Below, piece after piece: positions 1 to 8,832 of a stretch of DNA of 21,267 nt. The stretch lies in IMG/VR virus record IMGVR_UViG_3300046328_000181, positions 1 through 21,267 of that record; one strand, written 5' to 3'. The number at the start of each line of letters is the position of its first letter. Positions within the stretch are counted from its first letter, which is position 1. Made by a program: the position numbers and the translations under genes. The DNA comes from a virus. The notes beneath the pieces are model-generated. The model saw only the letters and a list, made by a program, of their open reading frames with translations. It was not told the DNA's origin and did no database searches.

Positions 1-707
1 CGGCCACAGCGATGGCCCAGCTACAGCCACAGGCCAACCCAGAGCTTGAGTCGGCACAGCAGCAGCTTGCAGCACTCACACAACAGCTTCAAGAGGCACA
101 AACCAATGCTGACCGGCTGATTTACGAGTCAAAGATCAAGGCTGATGACCGCATCCGTGAGCTGACAGTGAAGGCGGAGCAAGAAACCCTGGTTGGATTG
201 TCCAAAGAGCGTGAGATTGAAGCCCGCAAGGAGACTGAAATCGAGAAAGCGCGCATTAACGCCGACGCAACCGTAGAAGCGGCGCGCATTCAGGCCAACC
301 AGCGCAACGAAGTAGATGCACTGCTGTCCAAACTGACGGACTTGCAAAAGCAGGTTGCAGATATGGTTACGGATAGCAACAAAGCCATAGCAGAGCATGA
401 AAAAGCCATTGCGAAGGTAGAGCAAACCCACGAAAAGACCGTGGCACAGCTTGAGAAGGCCATCGAAAAGACCATTGAGCAGTCTGAAAAGGCTATCGAG
501 AAGGTCAAAGCCGACGTAGAGGCCAAAGAAGCCAAGGAAGAAGCCAAAGAGCCGGAAGAAAAAGAGTCAACCCCGCCTGTTATCAATGTAAACGTGCAGA
601 TTGATGGCCAAGGAGAAGTGACGAAAGAGATTGTCTTGAGCAAAGACAAAGACGGCAATGTGACTGGCGGCAAGGTCACGCAGAAGCAGGCGAAGAAGGC
701 TAAATGA
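1..707 (+). CDS. C-terminal part of a phage protein, possibly the portal protein (5' end outside window)
   Basis: The frame is open to the left edge (first full codon at position 3), and the first ATG at 12 has no Shine-Dalgarno sequence in the 11 bases before it, so this is probably the tail of a longer gene. The 235 visible codons are very rich in Q, E, K and A. A Gln-rich stretch is followed by a long predicted coiled coil with recurring EKAI units (about residues 120-170 counted from the ATG at 12), then a K/E-rich linker. The end contains INVNVQIDGQGEV and KDKDGNVTGG, a short beta-type tail. Portal proteins of P22-like and related short-tailed phages often end in such Gln-rich helices and a small beta end, and the position upstream of scaffold and capsid genes fits. 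This is inference from composition and position; a different coiled-coil virion protein is possible. It overlaps the next gene by ATGA. Confidence 0.55.
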   Translation, partial: ATAMAQLQPQANPELESAQQQLAALTQQLQEAQTNADRLIYESKIKADDRIRELTVKAEQETLVGLSKEREIEARKETEIEKARINADATVEAARIQANQRNEVDALLSKLTDLQKQVADMVTDSNKAIAEHEKAIAKVEQTHEKTVAQLEKAIEKTIEQSEKAIEKVKADVEAKEAKEEAKEPEEKESTPPVINVNVQIDGQGEVTKEIVLSKDKDGNVTGGKVTQKQAKKAK

Positions 708-3301
708 CGGCCTACACGATCAATAGCGGGGCTCTGACGTACTTTGACGCCCAAACTACGCCCAGCGTCAATGCCACGCTGGATACCTATGCGATTTCCA
801 ACCAGTCCACATTCGTAGTACGCACAGACACCAATGCCTGCCTGAACCACTCGGTAGCTGGCGGCAGCTTAGACACGGTAACTTTCACTGGCACAGGCGG
901 CACACTTCGCTTTGACCCAACGTATGTGCGCGTGATTGCGTACACGGCTGGCTCTGGTAACTCTCCAGCATTCGGTGCAACCATCAGCCAAGGCGGTGTG
1001 TCGGGTGTGTTCTTGGGCGCGTGGACAACCAATTGGCAAACCGAATGCATCGTGCCCGGAGCAGCCATTGGTGCGGCTGGCTTCATCAAGATCGGTGGCG
1101 TTACAGGTGGCAACTTCGCAGCGGGTGCTTTGACTGGCATCACTGCTACTTGCTCTGGCCCCGATGTGCAGGGCTGGATTGAGGTGCGCGGCGACACGAT
1201 TGCGACCATCACCGTTCCCCGTGTCGGCAAAGTAGAGTCGGTTGAGGCGTGGTTTGAGATTGGCACAACCAGTGGTACGGCTGGACAGATTATCTCTTGT
1301 CCAACCACTGCCACCAACGCCAGCACGTTTCCGGGCGTGTGGATTGAAACCGGAGTAGGCACTGGGGTGTACGAACCCTATGCTTCCGTGGGTACTGTTG
1401 TTGCACTGGCGACCCACCGCACAGATGCATCCATGAAGGTCATCACCCAGACCACGGGTGGCATCCGCATCGGAAATGACGGTACAAACAACGTGTTCTT
1501 TTTGCCCGGAGCAGGGCGCAAGGTTCGCATACCCGCAACTCTGCTGACCAACAGCACCCGCACAGTCTCAGGAACTGGCCCACGGGTACTGCCAAACGCA
1601 ACCATCGGCACACGGCAAGAGTTCGTCACCACGGGCGCTGGATTCTTTGACCTTCGCGGGGTCATGTCGCAGTGGTACATGAACTTTTCTCAGGCGTTCT
1701 ACGTCAAGTACAAGTCGTGCGCTATTGCTGACTCTATGGTGCTGTCCGAGATTGCATCGCCATTGGATGTGGACGACTGCATAGTTGCACCAACACAGGC
1801 CCAGCTTAACTTCGCGCTCAACGTGAGTTCCTGCTTTGCGGGTGGCACGATTCAAAACAGCGTGTTCAACCGATTCAGCTTGGCTGCTTCGGGTGCGTAC
1901 ATTGGCTCTATCAACTTCGCAACCGGGGTTACTTTCAGCGGTAACAAGTACCTTTCCGGCACCCTGCGCGGTAACGGAACTACGGGCGCTATCACCAGCA
2001 CACAGGCGGTCGCCTGCACCTTTACCAACGAAACCTTTATCGGTGGCCGTGGCCTGTTTGTGGGCGCACAGCGTTGCACGTTCAACAACCTGAGCTATTA
2101 CGACCACACGATCACCACGACCACCACATCGACCAACGCCATGTACGCACTGGACTTCTCCACGGGTTGTGCGGATACCGTAGTCAATGGCTTCGCCATG
2201 CCCAACGCTGCTGTCGGCCCCTATAACGGGCTGGTGCAAGGCAACGCCTGCTACAACACGCTGATAAAGAACATCGGCACGACTTACACCACGCCGCTGG
2301 TCATGAATGCGTCAGTCACGGGCCTCATTGTCAACGGCGCAGGCAACAACGACGGTATCACCATGAAGCGGTGCTATGTAAGCAACACCCGCTCTGGGCC
2401 GTATGCTTTTCTGAACAGCGATACTAACATTCTGGTGGAGAACATCAGCGGCGACACTGCGGATACTTCTGTGGTGGCAGGATTGAATGCGGTGATAAAA
2501 AACGCAATGCTGACTGGCGGCACTGGCGGGCAGATTTCGGTGTACGGAACCCACTGGCTAACTCGGTTCACATCGACTACAGCTGGCTTTGCCGAGATTC
2601 TTTGCAACGAGCCAACCTCTGCCAGTGCAGCGCAATGCGTAACCACGGGCGGCACACCTCAGTTCAACTCCAGCGGCTCCGTGCTGCTGACAAAAGTTGG
2701 CGACCAAGTAGTCTGGGAAATGCCGTTCTTTGCGGTGGGCTATACCGCTTTCACCAACAGCGCACCAACCATCACTGGCACGAACGTAACCTTCTCCAGC
2801 GGCTCCACATGGGGCAACCACACGCTGGAGTTTCAAGTCGATACAGGCTCTGGCTACGGTGGCACTTGGCTGGCGCTGAATGCCGCAACACTGATCGGGC
2901 AGACGTTCAACAGCACCGCAGGCTTCCGGTTGAAGATTCGCGCTACCTGTTTGACTGCCAACGCTGGAAACGTGCTGACTAACCTTCGGGTGGCACTGAC
3001 TACAACGCAGACTGACCGTGACACCAAGTTGTATCCGCTGTCTGTGAACACCATCACCTTCACTGGTCTACCCACAGGCACGGACGTAGTGGTACTGACC
3101 GCTGGCACATCGACCATTCTGGCAAGTGTTGACGCTGGCGCAGGTACTACATACGCCTTCCAGTACGAGGGTACGCCGAGCATCGACATTGGGTTTATCA
3201 ACGCTGGCTTTGTTCCTCAATACATTCGCAATCTGGCGCTTACCAGCACAGATTCATCCATCCCCGTCAGCTTAACTGTTGACCGCAACTACGCAGCATA
3301 G
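704..3301 (+). CDS. Large beta-helical virion/tail protein (865 aa)
   Basis: This is a long Thr/Gly/Ala/Asn-rich protein with few charged residues, typical of phage fibre, spike or collar proteins. About residues 340-610 hold repeated short turns with Asn, Gly and Cys (for example TIQNSVFNRFSL, NTLIKNIGTTY) consistent with a right-handed beta-helix. A beta-sandwich-like part follows near residues 690-770 (GTWLALNAATL, GFRLKIRATC). A final domain starts at about residue 785 (TFTGLPTGTDVVV) and ends DRNYAA. That final domain recurs inside the 1162-residue protein at 5342-8830 (FTGLLSGSQVVV ... DRSYVA). The ATG at 704 overlaps the previous stop (ATGA), pointing to coupled translation. The role as a virion surface protein is inferred from composition and neighbours; no catalytic motif is recognised. 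Confidence 0.75.
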   Translation: MTAYTINSGALTYFDAQTTPSVNATLDTYAISNQSTFVVRTDTNACLNHSVAGGSLDTVTFTGTGGTLRFDPTYVRVIAYTAGSGNSPAFGATISQGGVSGVFLGAWTTNWQTECIVPGAAIGAAGFIKIGGVTGGNFAAGALTGITATCSGPDVQGWIEVRGDTIATITVPRVGKVESVEAWFEIGTTSGTAGQIISCPTTATNASTFPGVWIETGVGTGVYEPYASVGTVVALATHRTDASMKVITQTTGGIRIGNDGTNNVFFLPGAGRKVRIPATLLTNSTRTVSGTGPRVLPNATIGTRQEFVTTGAGFFDLRGVMSQWYMNFSQAFYVKYKSCAIADSMVLSEIASPLDVDDCIVAPTQAQLNFALNVSSCFAGGTIQNSVFNRFSLAASGAYIGSINFATGVTFSGNKYLSGTLRGNGTTGAITSTQAVACTFTNETFIGGRGLFVGAQRCTFNNLSYYDHTITTTTTSTNAMYALDFSTGCADTVVNGFAMPNAAVGPYNGLVQGNACYNTLIKNIGTTYTTPLVMNASVTGLIVNGAGNNDGITMKRCYVSNTRSGPYAFLNSDTNILVENISGDTADTSVVAGLNAVIKNAMLTGGTGGQISVYGTHWLTRFTSTTAGFAEILCNEPTSASAAQCVTTGGTPQFNSSGSVLLTKVGDQVVWEMPFFAVGYTAFTNSAPTITGTNVTFSSGSTWGNHTLEFQVDTGSGYGGTWLALNAATLIGQTFNSTAGFRLKIRATCLTANAGNVLTNLRVALTTTQTDRDTKLYPLSVNTITFTGLPTGTDVVVLTAGTSTILASVDAGAGTTYAFQYEGTPSIDIGFINAGFVPQYIRNLALTSTDSSIPVSLTVDRNYAA

Positions 3302-3309
3302 GAGTCATC

Positions 3310-4710
3310 ATGCCAAAAATCACCTCACAAGCCGCCCTAATCGTAGGCACTAACTTAACCATTGACGAACCCGGACGAATTATTACGCTGAATGCCGGTG
3401 GTGCGCTGGTGGCTAAAGACGGCGTGACTTGGCAGGCGCTTTACTCCAAGCTGGTTAGTCTTTGGGCCACCTCTACCTATCAGGACAGTCCATTTCCGGC
3501 CTATGGTATTGATGCCTTGTCGGGGCAGTTCCAGATCGGCACGGATGGCTCCAGCTTTTCTGGCTGGACATTCTCTAATGTGGACTCCAATGCCACGCGC
3601 AATATGCTGCGTGACGGCGGCTGGTCTGAGTTCGACAACACAGGTGCATTGCTGCAACAGTTCGCAGGCTTCATTGGTCTGGGTGGTCTGACCCCGGCAA
3701 CTACTGTCCAGCCCTACTACCACTTGGCTCCAGCGGACGCTGCGGTCAACTTCCCGTTTACTGACCAGTTCAACGTGGGCGTGAAGGTGTTTGGCAACGC
3801 AGCCAACGGCAACTTCGATAAGCGCACCTACGCCAAGACGTTCGCCCGTGAGTACGGCAAAAAGTTCAAGTCCTCCGTGCTGGCAGACACAGGTGCTACA
3901 GGTACTGGAGCCAACAAGGTCAACTTTCTGGTGTCCAATGAGGATGACTTGAAAATCACTGGCTTGCTTGGCTCTGTGCAAGCTACTGGCGACGCAGCTA
4001 TGTCCGGCGCTCCCTACTCCGGCATCACTGTGGCGTACTACACCGCAGATCAGACACGCTCTATCGCAGGAACCAACCGCAACTTCAAGATCATCATCGA
4101 AGGCAATGGCGGCACGCTAGAGCAGATTTACGCCAAGGTGCAGTTCATGCTGCGCCAAGCCACTGACATTAACACTGGCGGCACTGCTGGCGTGAAGTTA
4201 GGAAAGATTCAGGACGAGCTACTGAAGTTTGTAGCTGACACACTGGTAACGAGCCAGTCGGTGTTTATTGATGACGTACTCCCTGCTGACAGCAACAGGG
4301 TCGAGTTCTATGACGATTCCAACACGCTGCGAATCAACAACTTCACATCAGCCGGTACGCTCAACTTCAATGCGGCACTGGTCGGTGCAGGTTCCAGCTA
4401 CCGACTCATGTACACCTCACCCACGGGCGCAGGCAACGACTACGGCGAGGCAGGCGCGATCACGGTCAACAACGCCGCAGCTACTCCAATCACTGGAACG
4501 ATCAGCACAGGCTCAATTGCCTTCGACTTCGATTGGAACGGAAACGTGCAGGGCGGTTACGCAGGCTCCACACCACGACCAGTCACCCTTATCGGTATCA
4601 AGCCCGGAGTCAACGGCGGCAAGTTCGCGGTAGCAACAGGAACCATCACCCAGAGCAAGACCATTTCCTTGTCGCTGGTTGCCGAGCAAGACCGTGTTTA
4701 CGCAGCATAA
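3310..4710 (+). CDS. Phage tail/virion structural protein (466 aa)
   Basis: No named family is recognised with certainty. The protein is Thr/Gly/Asn-rich and beta-type. Residues about 10-290 are collinear with residues about 540-800 of the 1162-residue protein downstream. The best anchor is VFGNAANGNFDKR (around residue 168) against VFGDATHGNFDRR (around residue 693), followed in both by an acidic DDLKITG / EDQLYIIG segment. The C-terminal third (from about residue 320) is Asn/Thr-rich beta sequence ending DRVYAA, echoing the DRNYAA end of the gene before it. The start is well supported: GGAG overlaps the upstream TAG stop (TAGGAGTCATCATG). It probably assembles with the flanking proteins in one appendage; that is inference from paralogy and linkage. 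Confidence 0.75.
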   Translation: MPKITSQAALIVGTNLTIDEPGRIITLNAGGALVAKDGVTWQALYSKLVSLWATSTYQDSPFPAYGIDALSGQFQIGTDGSSFSGWTFSNVDSNATRNMLRDGGWSEFDNTGALLQQFAGFIGLGGLTPATTVQPYYHLAPADAAVNFPFTDQFNVGVKVFGNAANGNFDKRTYAKTFAREYGKKFKSSVLADTGATGTGANKVNFLVSNEDDLKITGLLGSVQATGDAAMSGAPYSGITVAYYTADQTRSIAGTNRNFKIIIEGNGGTLEQIYAKVQFMLRQATDINTGGTAGVKLGKIQDELLKFVADTLVTSQSVFIDDVLPADSNRVEFYDDSNTLRINNFTSAGTLNFNAALVGAGSSYRLMYTSPTGAGNDYGEAGAITVNNAAATPITGTISTGSIAFDFDWNGNVQGGYAGSTPRPVTLIGIKPGVNGGKFAVATGTITQSKTISLSLVAEQDRVYAA

Positions 4711-4713
4711 CCA

Positions 4714-5271
4714 ATGCCAATCACCTTCGATGCCGCCAACAAGCGCATCATTCTTGATAGCGCAAGCGTAACTGCGACTGAGCTTTACAGCCGGTCTGTG
4801 GACTGGCTGGCGCTGTCCGACAACGCCAAGTACGGGGCTGTGTTTCGCACGGCTGGCGGGGACGATTTAGGTGGTGGTCTGTCCATCCCGCCTTACTTCT
4901 TTTTGCAAGGCGCTTGGCGGGTTCGCCCGATGGAAGCCAACCAGAACCTGACGATCACTGGCAACCTGTTTGTGGATGGTGGCGGGGTTCCGGTGGTGGC
5001 GACATTGGGCACTTTCCAAGTCAACGTGAACTACACCGTGCCAGTGCAGGCGCAGGGTATCAGCACATCAGGTGGTAGTGGGCCAACGGCGGCTGAGATT
5101 GCCGCCCAAGTTCGCACCGAGCTTGCCGCCGAACTCGCACAGCTAACCAAAGTCTCCAAGATTCACGGTGTCGGCGTACCACTGGTAGTAAGCGCCACAT
5201 CGCGTACCGCAGGCGACGTATCTCAAACAATCTCCACAGTCGGTGGAACAACTACGGTGAGCGCAGCATGA
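4714..5271 (+). CDS. Small tail/virion protein with conserved xVRTEL tail (185 aa)
   Basis: This is a compact beta-rich domain (FDAANKRIILDSASVTATEL, LYSRSVDWLALSD, FFLQGAWRVRPMEANQNLTI) of a type often seen in tail-appendage gene clusters of proteobacterial phages. It is followed by a Gly/Ser linker and the short helix AAEIAAQVRTELAAEL (about residues 125-140). The same order of elements occurs at the C-terminus of the 1162-residue protein: FDG/IQIDAND-type strands, RTFFGAITA, then VAVASQVRTELTTEL (about residues 945-1100). This gene therefore looks like a free-standing copy of that C-terminal part. It starts three bases after the previous stop without a clear ribosome binding site, so translation may be coupled. 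Its stop overlaps the start of a 25-residue ORF (ATGA). The exact function is unknown. Confidence 0.75.
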   Translation: MPITFDAANKRIILDSASVTATELYSRSVDWLALSDNAKYGAVFRTAGGDDLGGGLSIPPYFFLQGAWRVRPMEANQNLTITGNLFVDGGGVPVVATLGTFQVNVNYTVPVQAQGISTSGGSGPTAAEIAAQVRTELAAELAQLTKVSKIHGVGVPLVVSATSRTAGDVSQTISTVGGTTTVSAA

Positions 5272-5345
5272 CCTTCCTACTCGGCTTAATCCTCGGCGCT
5301 TGCCTCGGCGTGGGCGTGATGTGTTTGGTTAGGGGGAATGGATGA
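5268..5345 (+). CDS. Tiny single-pass membrane peptide (25 aa)
   Basis: This is a short ORF coupled on both sides by ATGA: its ATG overlaps the stop of the 185-residue gene, and its TGA (5343-5345) overlaps the ATG of the 1162-residue gene at 5342. The peptide starts MTFLLGLILG and ends CLVRGNG. It is one hydrophobic helix with glycines at 6, 10 and 14 (a GxxxGxxxG zipper) plus G16, cysteines at 12 and 19, and a basic residue at the C-terminal end. It recalls the small DUF3789-type membrane peptides found in phages and bacteria; that resemblance is from memory, not from a search. A GGTGAG sequence lies six bases before the ATG. An alternative is that this stretch is only a leader carrying the AGGGGG ribosome binding site of the next gene, but the double stop-start overlap argues for translation. 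Confidence 0.55.
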   Translation: MTFLLGLILGACLGVGVMCLVRGNG

Positions 5346-8300
5346 CGGTCAACAATAACAACGTCCGTTTTTACACGACCAAACCAACGGCGGTTTCGCC
5401 TGTAGTTGAAGGTTCTGCTTTTACGGCTTATGTGGACAGCGGCAACGCTAACGGCGCAACTGGAGGCACCAATACGGCTTTTACCGGAAGGCGTGGTGCG
5501 AGGATAGCCATACCTTCGACTCAGGACATTACTACGCATCGTTATGTTAGCTTTTACCTGTACTCAGAATCTGGCGGGTGGGCATCAAAACTTGCAACCA
5601 TTGCTAACGGTGGGATACGATTTGTATTAGTTGATGGCTCTGGCAATTACGCTGGGTACAACATTTATGGCTCTGGCATACCGGGGCTAGATGACAGTGG
5701 CCCTTCTGCCGAGGGCTTGTTAGCAGGATTTGTAAATGCAGACGCTGGAAACGCACCGGAATGGTTCATCGACCACACAAGGACTCCAGATATATCTTCT
5801 GGAACGCTCGACAAGACCAATATCACGCACTTTGAGTTTTCGATCAATTTAGCCTCTAGCGCGTCACCGAGTTTGTGGTTGCTGTGGATTGGGAAGCAAA
5901 ACGCCCCCTCTATAACTGGCACTGAAACCCTGCTGAATGTTGCTACCGCTTTTGAAACTGCTGTAAGCATTCAGAAGTTTAACAAAGTCATCAACCGTAC
6001 GCCTTGGTATTTTCAGTCGTCGTCGCAAAGTCTATTTAACGGGGCAATCGGCTTTACTGTTGGTAATGGGTCGACAACTACAAACTGGACTGACTCAGCG
6101 TTTCAGATAGGCTGGAAGAATACCTACGACAAGTCTCCAACGTATAGAGCGACTGGTCCAATGGTGCAGCTTGACAATAGCAACACCCGCCCACTTTTGA
6201 TTAACCAAAGCGCAACAGACACGCTAACTCTTTCGGATGGCTCCATTGCTTCTGCTGCATGGTGGCAGTGGCAATTGCAAGGCTCAGGCACAGCGACCAT
6301 CTCTCGCGTTCAATTTTGGCGCTACAACCAATTCCTAGCGGCTCACGGCTCTTACACCGATTGCATTTGGGACGGTGGCGAGGCAGCGGTAGAGATTGGC
6401 ACAAGCACAGTCCTGACACGCGCAACGATCAGGAATTGCACCAACGGCATCAAGATTTTGAGCGCAGCGGGGACGTACAACCAGACGATCACATTCAGCA
6501 ACCAGACAACTTACGACATTGAATGCGGCGCGGGTGGCGCAGGTACTTACAACTTGCCCAATATCTCTGTGGTGGGTGCGTACACGCTCAAGATTCGGAA
6601 TAACTCAGCGACGAATGCGGTGACCGTGGTTATTCCTTCTGGCATCGCCTTCACATCAAGTCATGCTGGCGGCGGTATCACGGTAACGCAGACCCCTCTC
6701 ACACGGGGTCTGGCTTTCACTGGCTTGCTCTCCGGCTCTCAGGTGGTTGTGTACGACACCGGCACAACAACAGAACTTTTCCGCACCAATAGCAGCGGCT
6801 CCAGCGCAACGTGGAGCGAGACAGCTACCGGCGCCAAGACGGTGGACTACACCATCATGCTTGCGGGTCGTTTGCCTATTCGCGTGGCTGGTATCACGGT
6901 GACTGCTGCAATCTCTGGTGGCGTGGTATCCACTCCAATCTCGCAGGTGCTAGACCGCTCGTATGTCGCATCGTCCGGGTTGATCTTCACCACCAACTGC
7001 ACCTTCAACGCTGGCACCAAGATAGCAACGTGGAGCATAGCCACGACGGTGCAGAACTTCTATTCCTTTGCGATAGAGGCGTGGATAGCTCAGTCATCGC
7101 TGCGAAATGTAGCCTTCCCATTCACCACCAACGGACCAAACTCGTTCACGTTCGGGAATGATTGGGAGGTTCGCGGCTTCACCACAGCGGGTACAGGCAT
7201 CAGTAACACATCGCTGGCGCTTCTATCTAAGGATGGTTTGCGTTACCAAAGCGCAGCGGGGGCCGACACCGCAATCTTTGCAGCCATTAACTCGGTTGAC
7301 ACTGCCGCAGGTTTACAAATCAACTACCAGCAGACGGACGGCGGCACGACCACGGCAGCGCAGAACACCGGAGCGATTGACCAACTGATTCAGGTCTTTG
7401 GCGATGCCACGCACGGAAACTTTGACCGCCGCAGCTTCCTATCGCTCAAGGTGCAGAAGGATGGCTTCGATCAGGCTGAGACTGATGTGGTGGCGACTTA
7501 CGGCAATCTGGAAGATCAGCTTTACATCATCGGCTTGAACCCGCTGAGTAATGGGTTGACCACTGGCGCACCCACGGTCAACGGTTCACCCACCATTACC
7601 GACCACGGCGCAAGCCCTGTCACTTGGAACGCCAAGCAGTTCAGCATCACGATCACCGACTCGGCAGCAGGCAACACCGGAACTACGCTCATGCGCTGGA
7701 TTCGCTACAACCTCGGTCTTGGCGGTACGTTCCAAGGCAAGGCGGCGTTCAACTGGCACGACCTCGTACAGACAAACGGTACGTCATTCAAGACGGTACG
7801 AGGCAAGGTCTATGGCGACACAGGCGCGGCACTCAAGGGTGTTCGCGTAATAACCAACGCAGGCAACCCACACCCAGACTTCAACCTGCATACCGCAGAT
7901 GACGGTACGACCTTCGCTCCAGTGTTCCCCGCCTCGGCAACCGCTACGGTGCTGGCAGACACGCGTCTTCAGCTTTACAACGTGACCACATCGACGGAGC
8001 TAAACAACGTCTTTGTAACCGGAACCTCGTACAGCTTCGTGGTATCTACCGGCGTGACGGTTGGCGATACCCTGCGCCTTCGGGCTTGCAAGAAGGGTCG
8101 CTTGTCGGGTGAGGCAATTACCGTGTGGAGCGCAGCGGGAGCTACGTTCTTGGTCAGCCAACCGGAAGACACGATCTACACTGCATGGGGTATCGACGGT
8201 GCTACGGTCACTGAGTATTCTCTTGATGGTCCGAACATCCAGATCGACGCTAACGACGTTGACGGCTCCACGCAGAAGATTCGCCTTGGTGCGTACTTTA

Positions 8301-8830
8301 GCTACGCGCTGACCTTGGATGTGGGCATCCGCACGTTCTTTGGCGCTATCACTGCACTGGCCGCAAGCTCCATCCGAATCAATGTGGGGGTGGCTAACCT
8401 GCGGATTGACAACACCAACGCCACAACGCCGCTGGTGTTCACTGACGTAAACGTGCGGCTATTCCGCTCGGACGGCTCCAGCATCATCGCGCCCGTCAGC
8501 TACACCATCCACAGCGATTACAACGGTGAGCCGTTCACGGTGGAGACAGGGGTTTCTGGATTGACCGGCCCTGAGTCGAGTCAGTTGCTCGGCTTGCCTA
8601 GCGCGGTGGCTGTTGCATCGCAGGTTCGCACAGAATTGACAACCGAGCTTGGCAGGATTGACGTAGCGGTGAGCAGCGTAAGCGCAGGAAGCGCCCCAAG
8701 CGCAGCTACCGTGGCGGCTGCGGTACTTGCTGCGGCAAACGCAACTCCCATCGCTGCCAGTGTCGAGCAGGTAAACGGCGTGACTATCCAAGGCTCGGGT
8801 ACAGCGCTTGACCCAATGCGTCCTGCGTAA
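5342..8830 (+). CDS. Giant multidomain tail/virion protein (1162 aa)
   Basis: This is a modular beta-rich protein. Residues 1-320 look like a globular beta domain rich in aromatics (HRYVSFYLYSESGGW, SLWLLWIGKQ). About 330-450 are helix-like beta repeats (IWDGGEAAVEIG, ATIRNCTNGIKIL). About 455-540 match the C-terminal domain of the 865-residue protein, ending DRSYVA. About 540-800 match the 466-residue protein (VFGDATHGNFDRR). A GKVYGDTGAALKGVRV segment (about 820-840) resembles a carboxypeptidase-regulatory/Ig-like beta-sandwich. About 945-1100 match the 185-residue protein (RTFFGAITA, VASQVRTEL). It ends in an Ala/Val-rich helix and NGVTIQGSGTALDPMRPA. AGGGGG five bases before the ATG serves as ribosome binding site. 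The first third is clearly AT-richer than the rest, hinting at domain exchange. It is probably a tail fibre or collar component; no enzyme motif was seen. Confidence 0.75.
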   Translation: MTVNNNNVRFYTTKPTAVSPVVEGSAFTAYVDSGNANGATGGTNTAFTGRRGARIAIPSTQDITTHRYVSFYLYSESGGWASKLATIANGGIRFVLVDGSGNYAGYNIYGSGIPGLDDSGPSAEGLLAGFVNADAGNAPEWFIDHTRTPDISSGTLDKTNITHFEFSINLASSASPSLWLLWIGKQNAPSITGTETLLNVATAFETAVSIQKFNKVINRTPWYFQSSSQSLFNGAIGFTVGNGSTTTNWTDSAFQIGWKNTYDKSPTYRATGPMVQLDNSNTRPLLINQSATDTLTLSDGSIASAAWWQWQLQGSGTATISRVQFWRYNQFLAAHGSYTDCIWDGGEAAVEIGTSTVLTRATIRNCTNGIKILSAAGTYNQTITFSNQTTYDIECGAGGAGTYNLPNISVVGAYTLKIRNNSATNAVTVVIPSGIAFTSSHAGGGITVTQTPLTRGLAFTGLLSGSQVVVYDTGTTTELFRTNSSGSSATWSETATGAKTVDYTIMLAGRLPIRVAGITVTAAISGGVVSTPISQVLDRSYVASSGLIFTTNCTFNAGTKIATWSIATTVQNFYSFAIEAWIAQSSLRNVAFPFTTNGPNSFTFGNDWEVRGFTTAGTGISNTSLALLSKDGLRYQSAAGADTAIFAAINSVDTAAGLQINYQQTDGGTTTAAQNTGAIDQLIQVFGDATHGNFDRRSFLSLKVQKDGFDQAETDVVATYGNLEDQLYIIGLNPLSNGLTTGAPTVNGSPTITDHGASPVTWNAKQFSITITDSAAGNTGTTLMRWIRYNLGLGGTFQGKAAFNWHDLVQTNGTSFKTVRGKVYGDTGAALKGVRVITNAGNPHPDFNLHTADDGTTFAPVFPASATATVLADTRLQLYNVTTSTELNNVFVTGTSYSFVVSTGVTVGDTLRLRACKKGRLSGEAITVWSAAGATFLVSQPEDTIYTAWGIDGATVTEYSLDGPNIQIDANDVDGSTQKIRLGAYFSYALTLDVGIRTFFGAITALAASSIRINVGVANLRIDNTNATTPLVFTDVNVRLFRSDGSSIIAPVSYTIHSDYNGEPFTVETGVSGLTGPESSQLLGLPSAVAVASQVRTELTTELGRIDVAVSSVSAGSAPSAATVAAAVLAAANATPIAASVEQVNGVTIQGSGTALDPMRPA

Positions 8831-8832
8831 TC

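Noticed and set aside
1568-2239. 223-codon and other reverse ORFs inside the large tail genes
   Set aside because: Thr/Gly/Asn-rich beta genes with GC-rich third bases leave long open antisense frames. Their translations show no domain.
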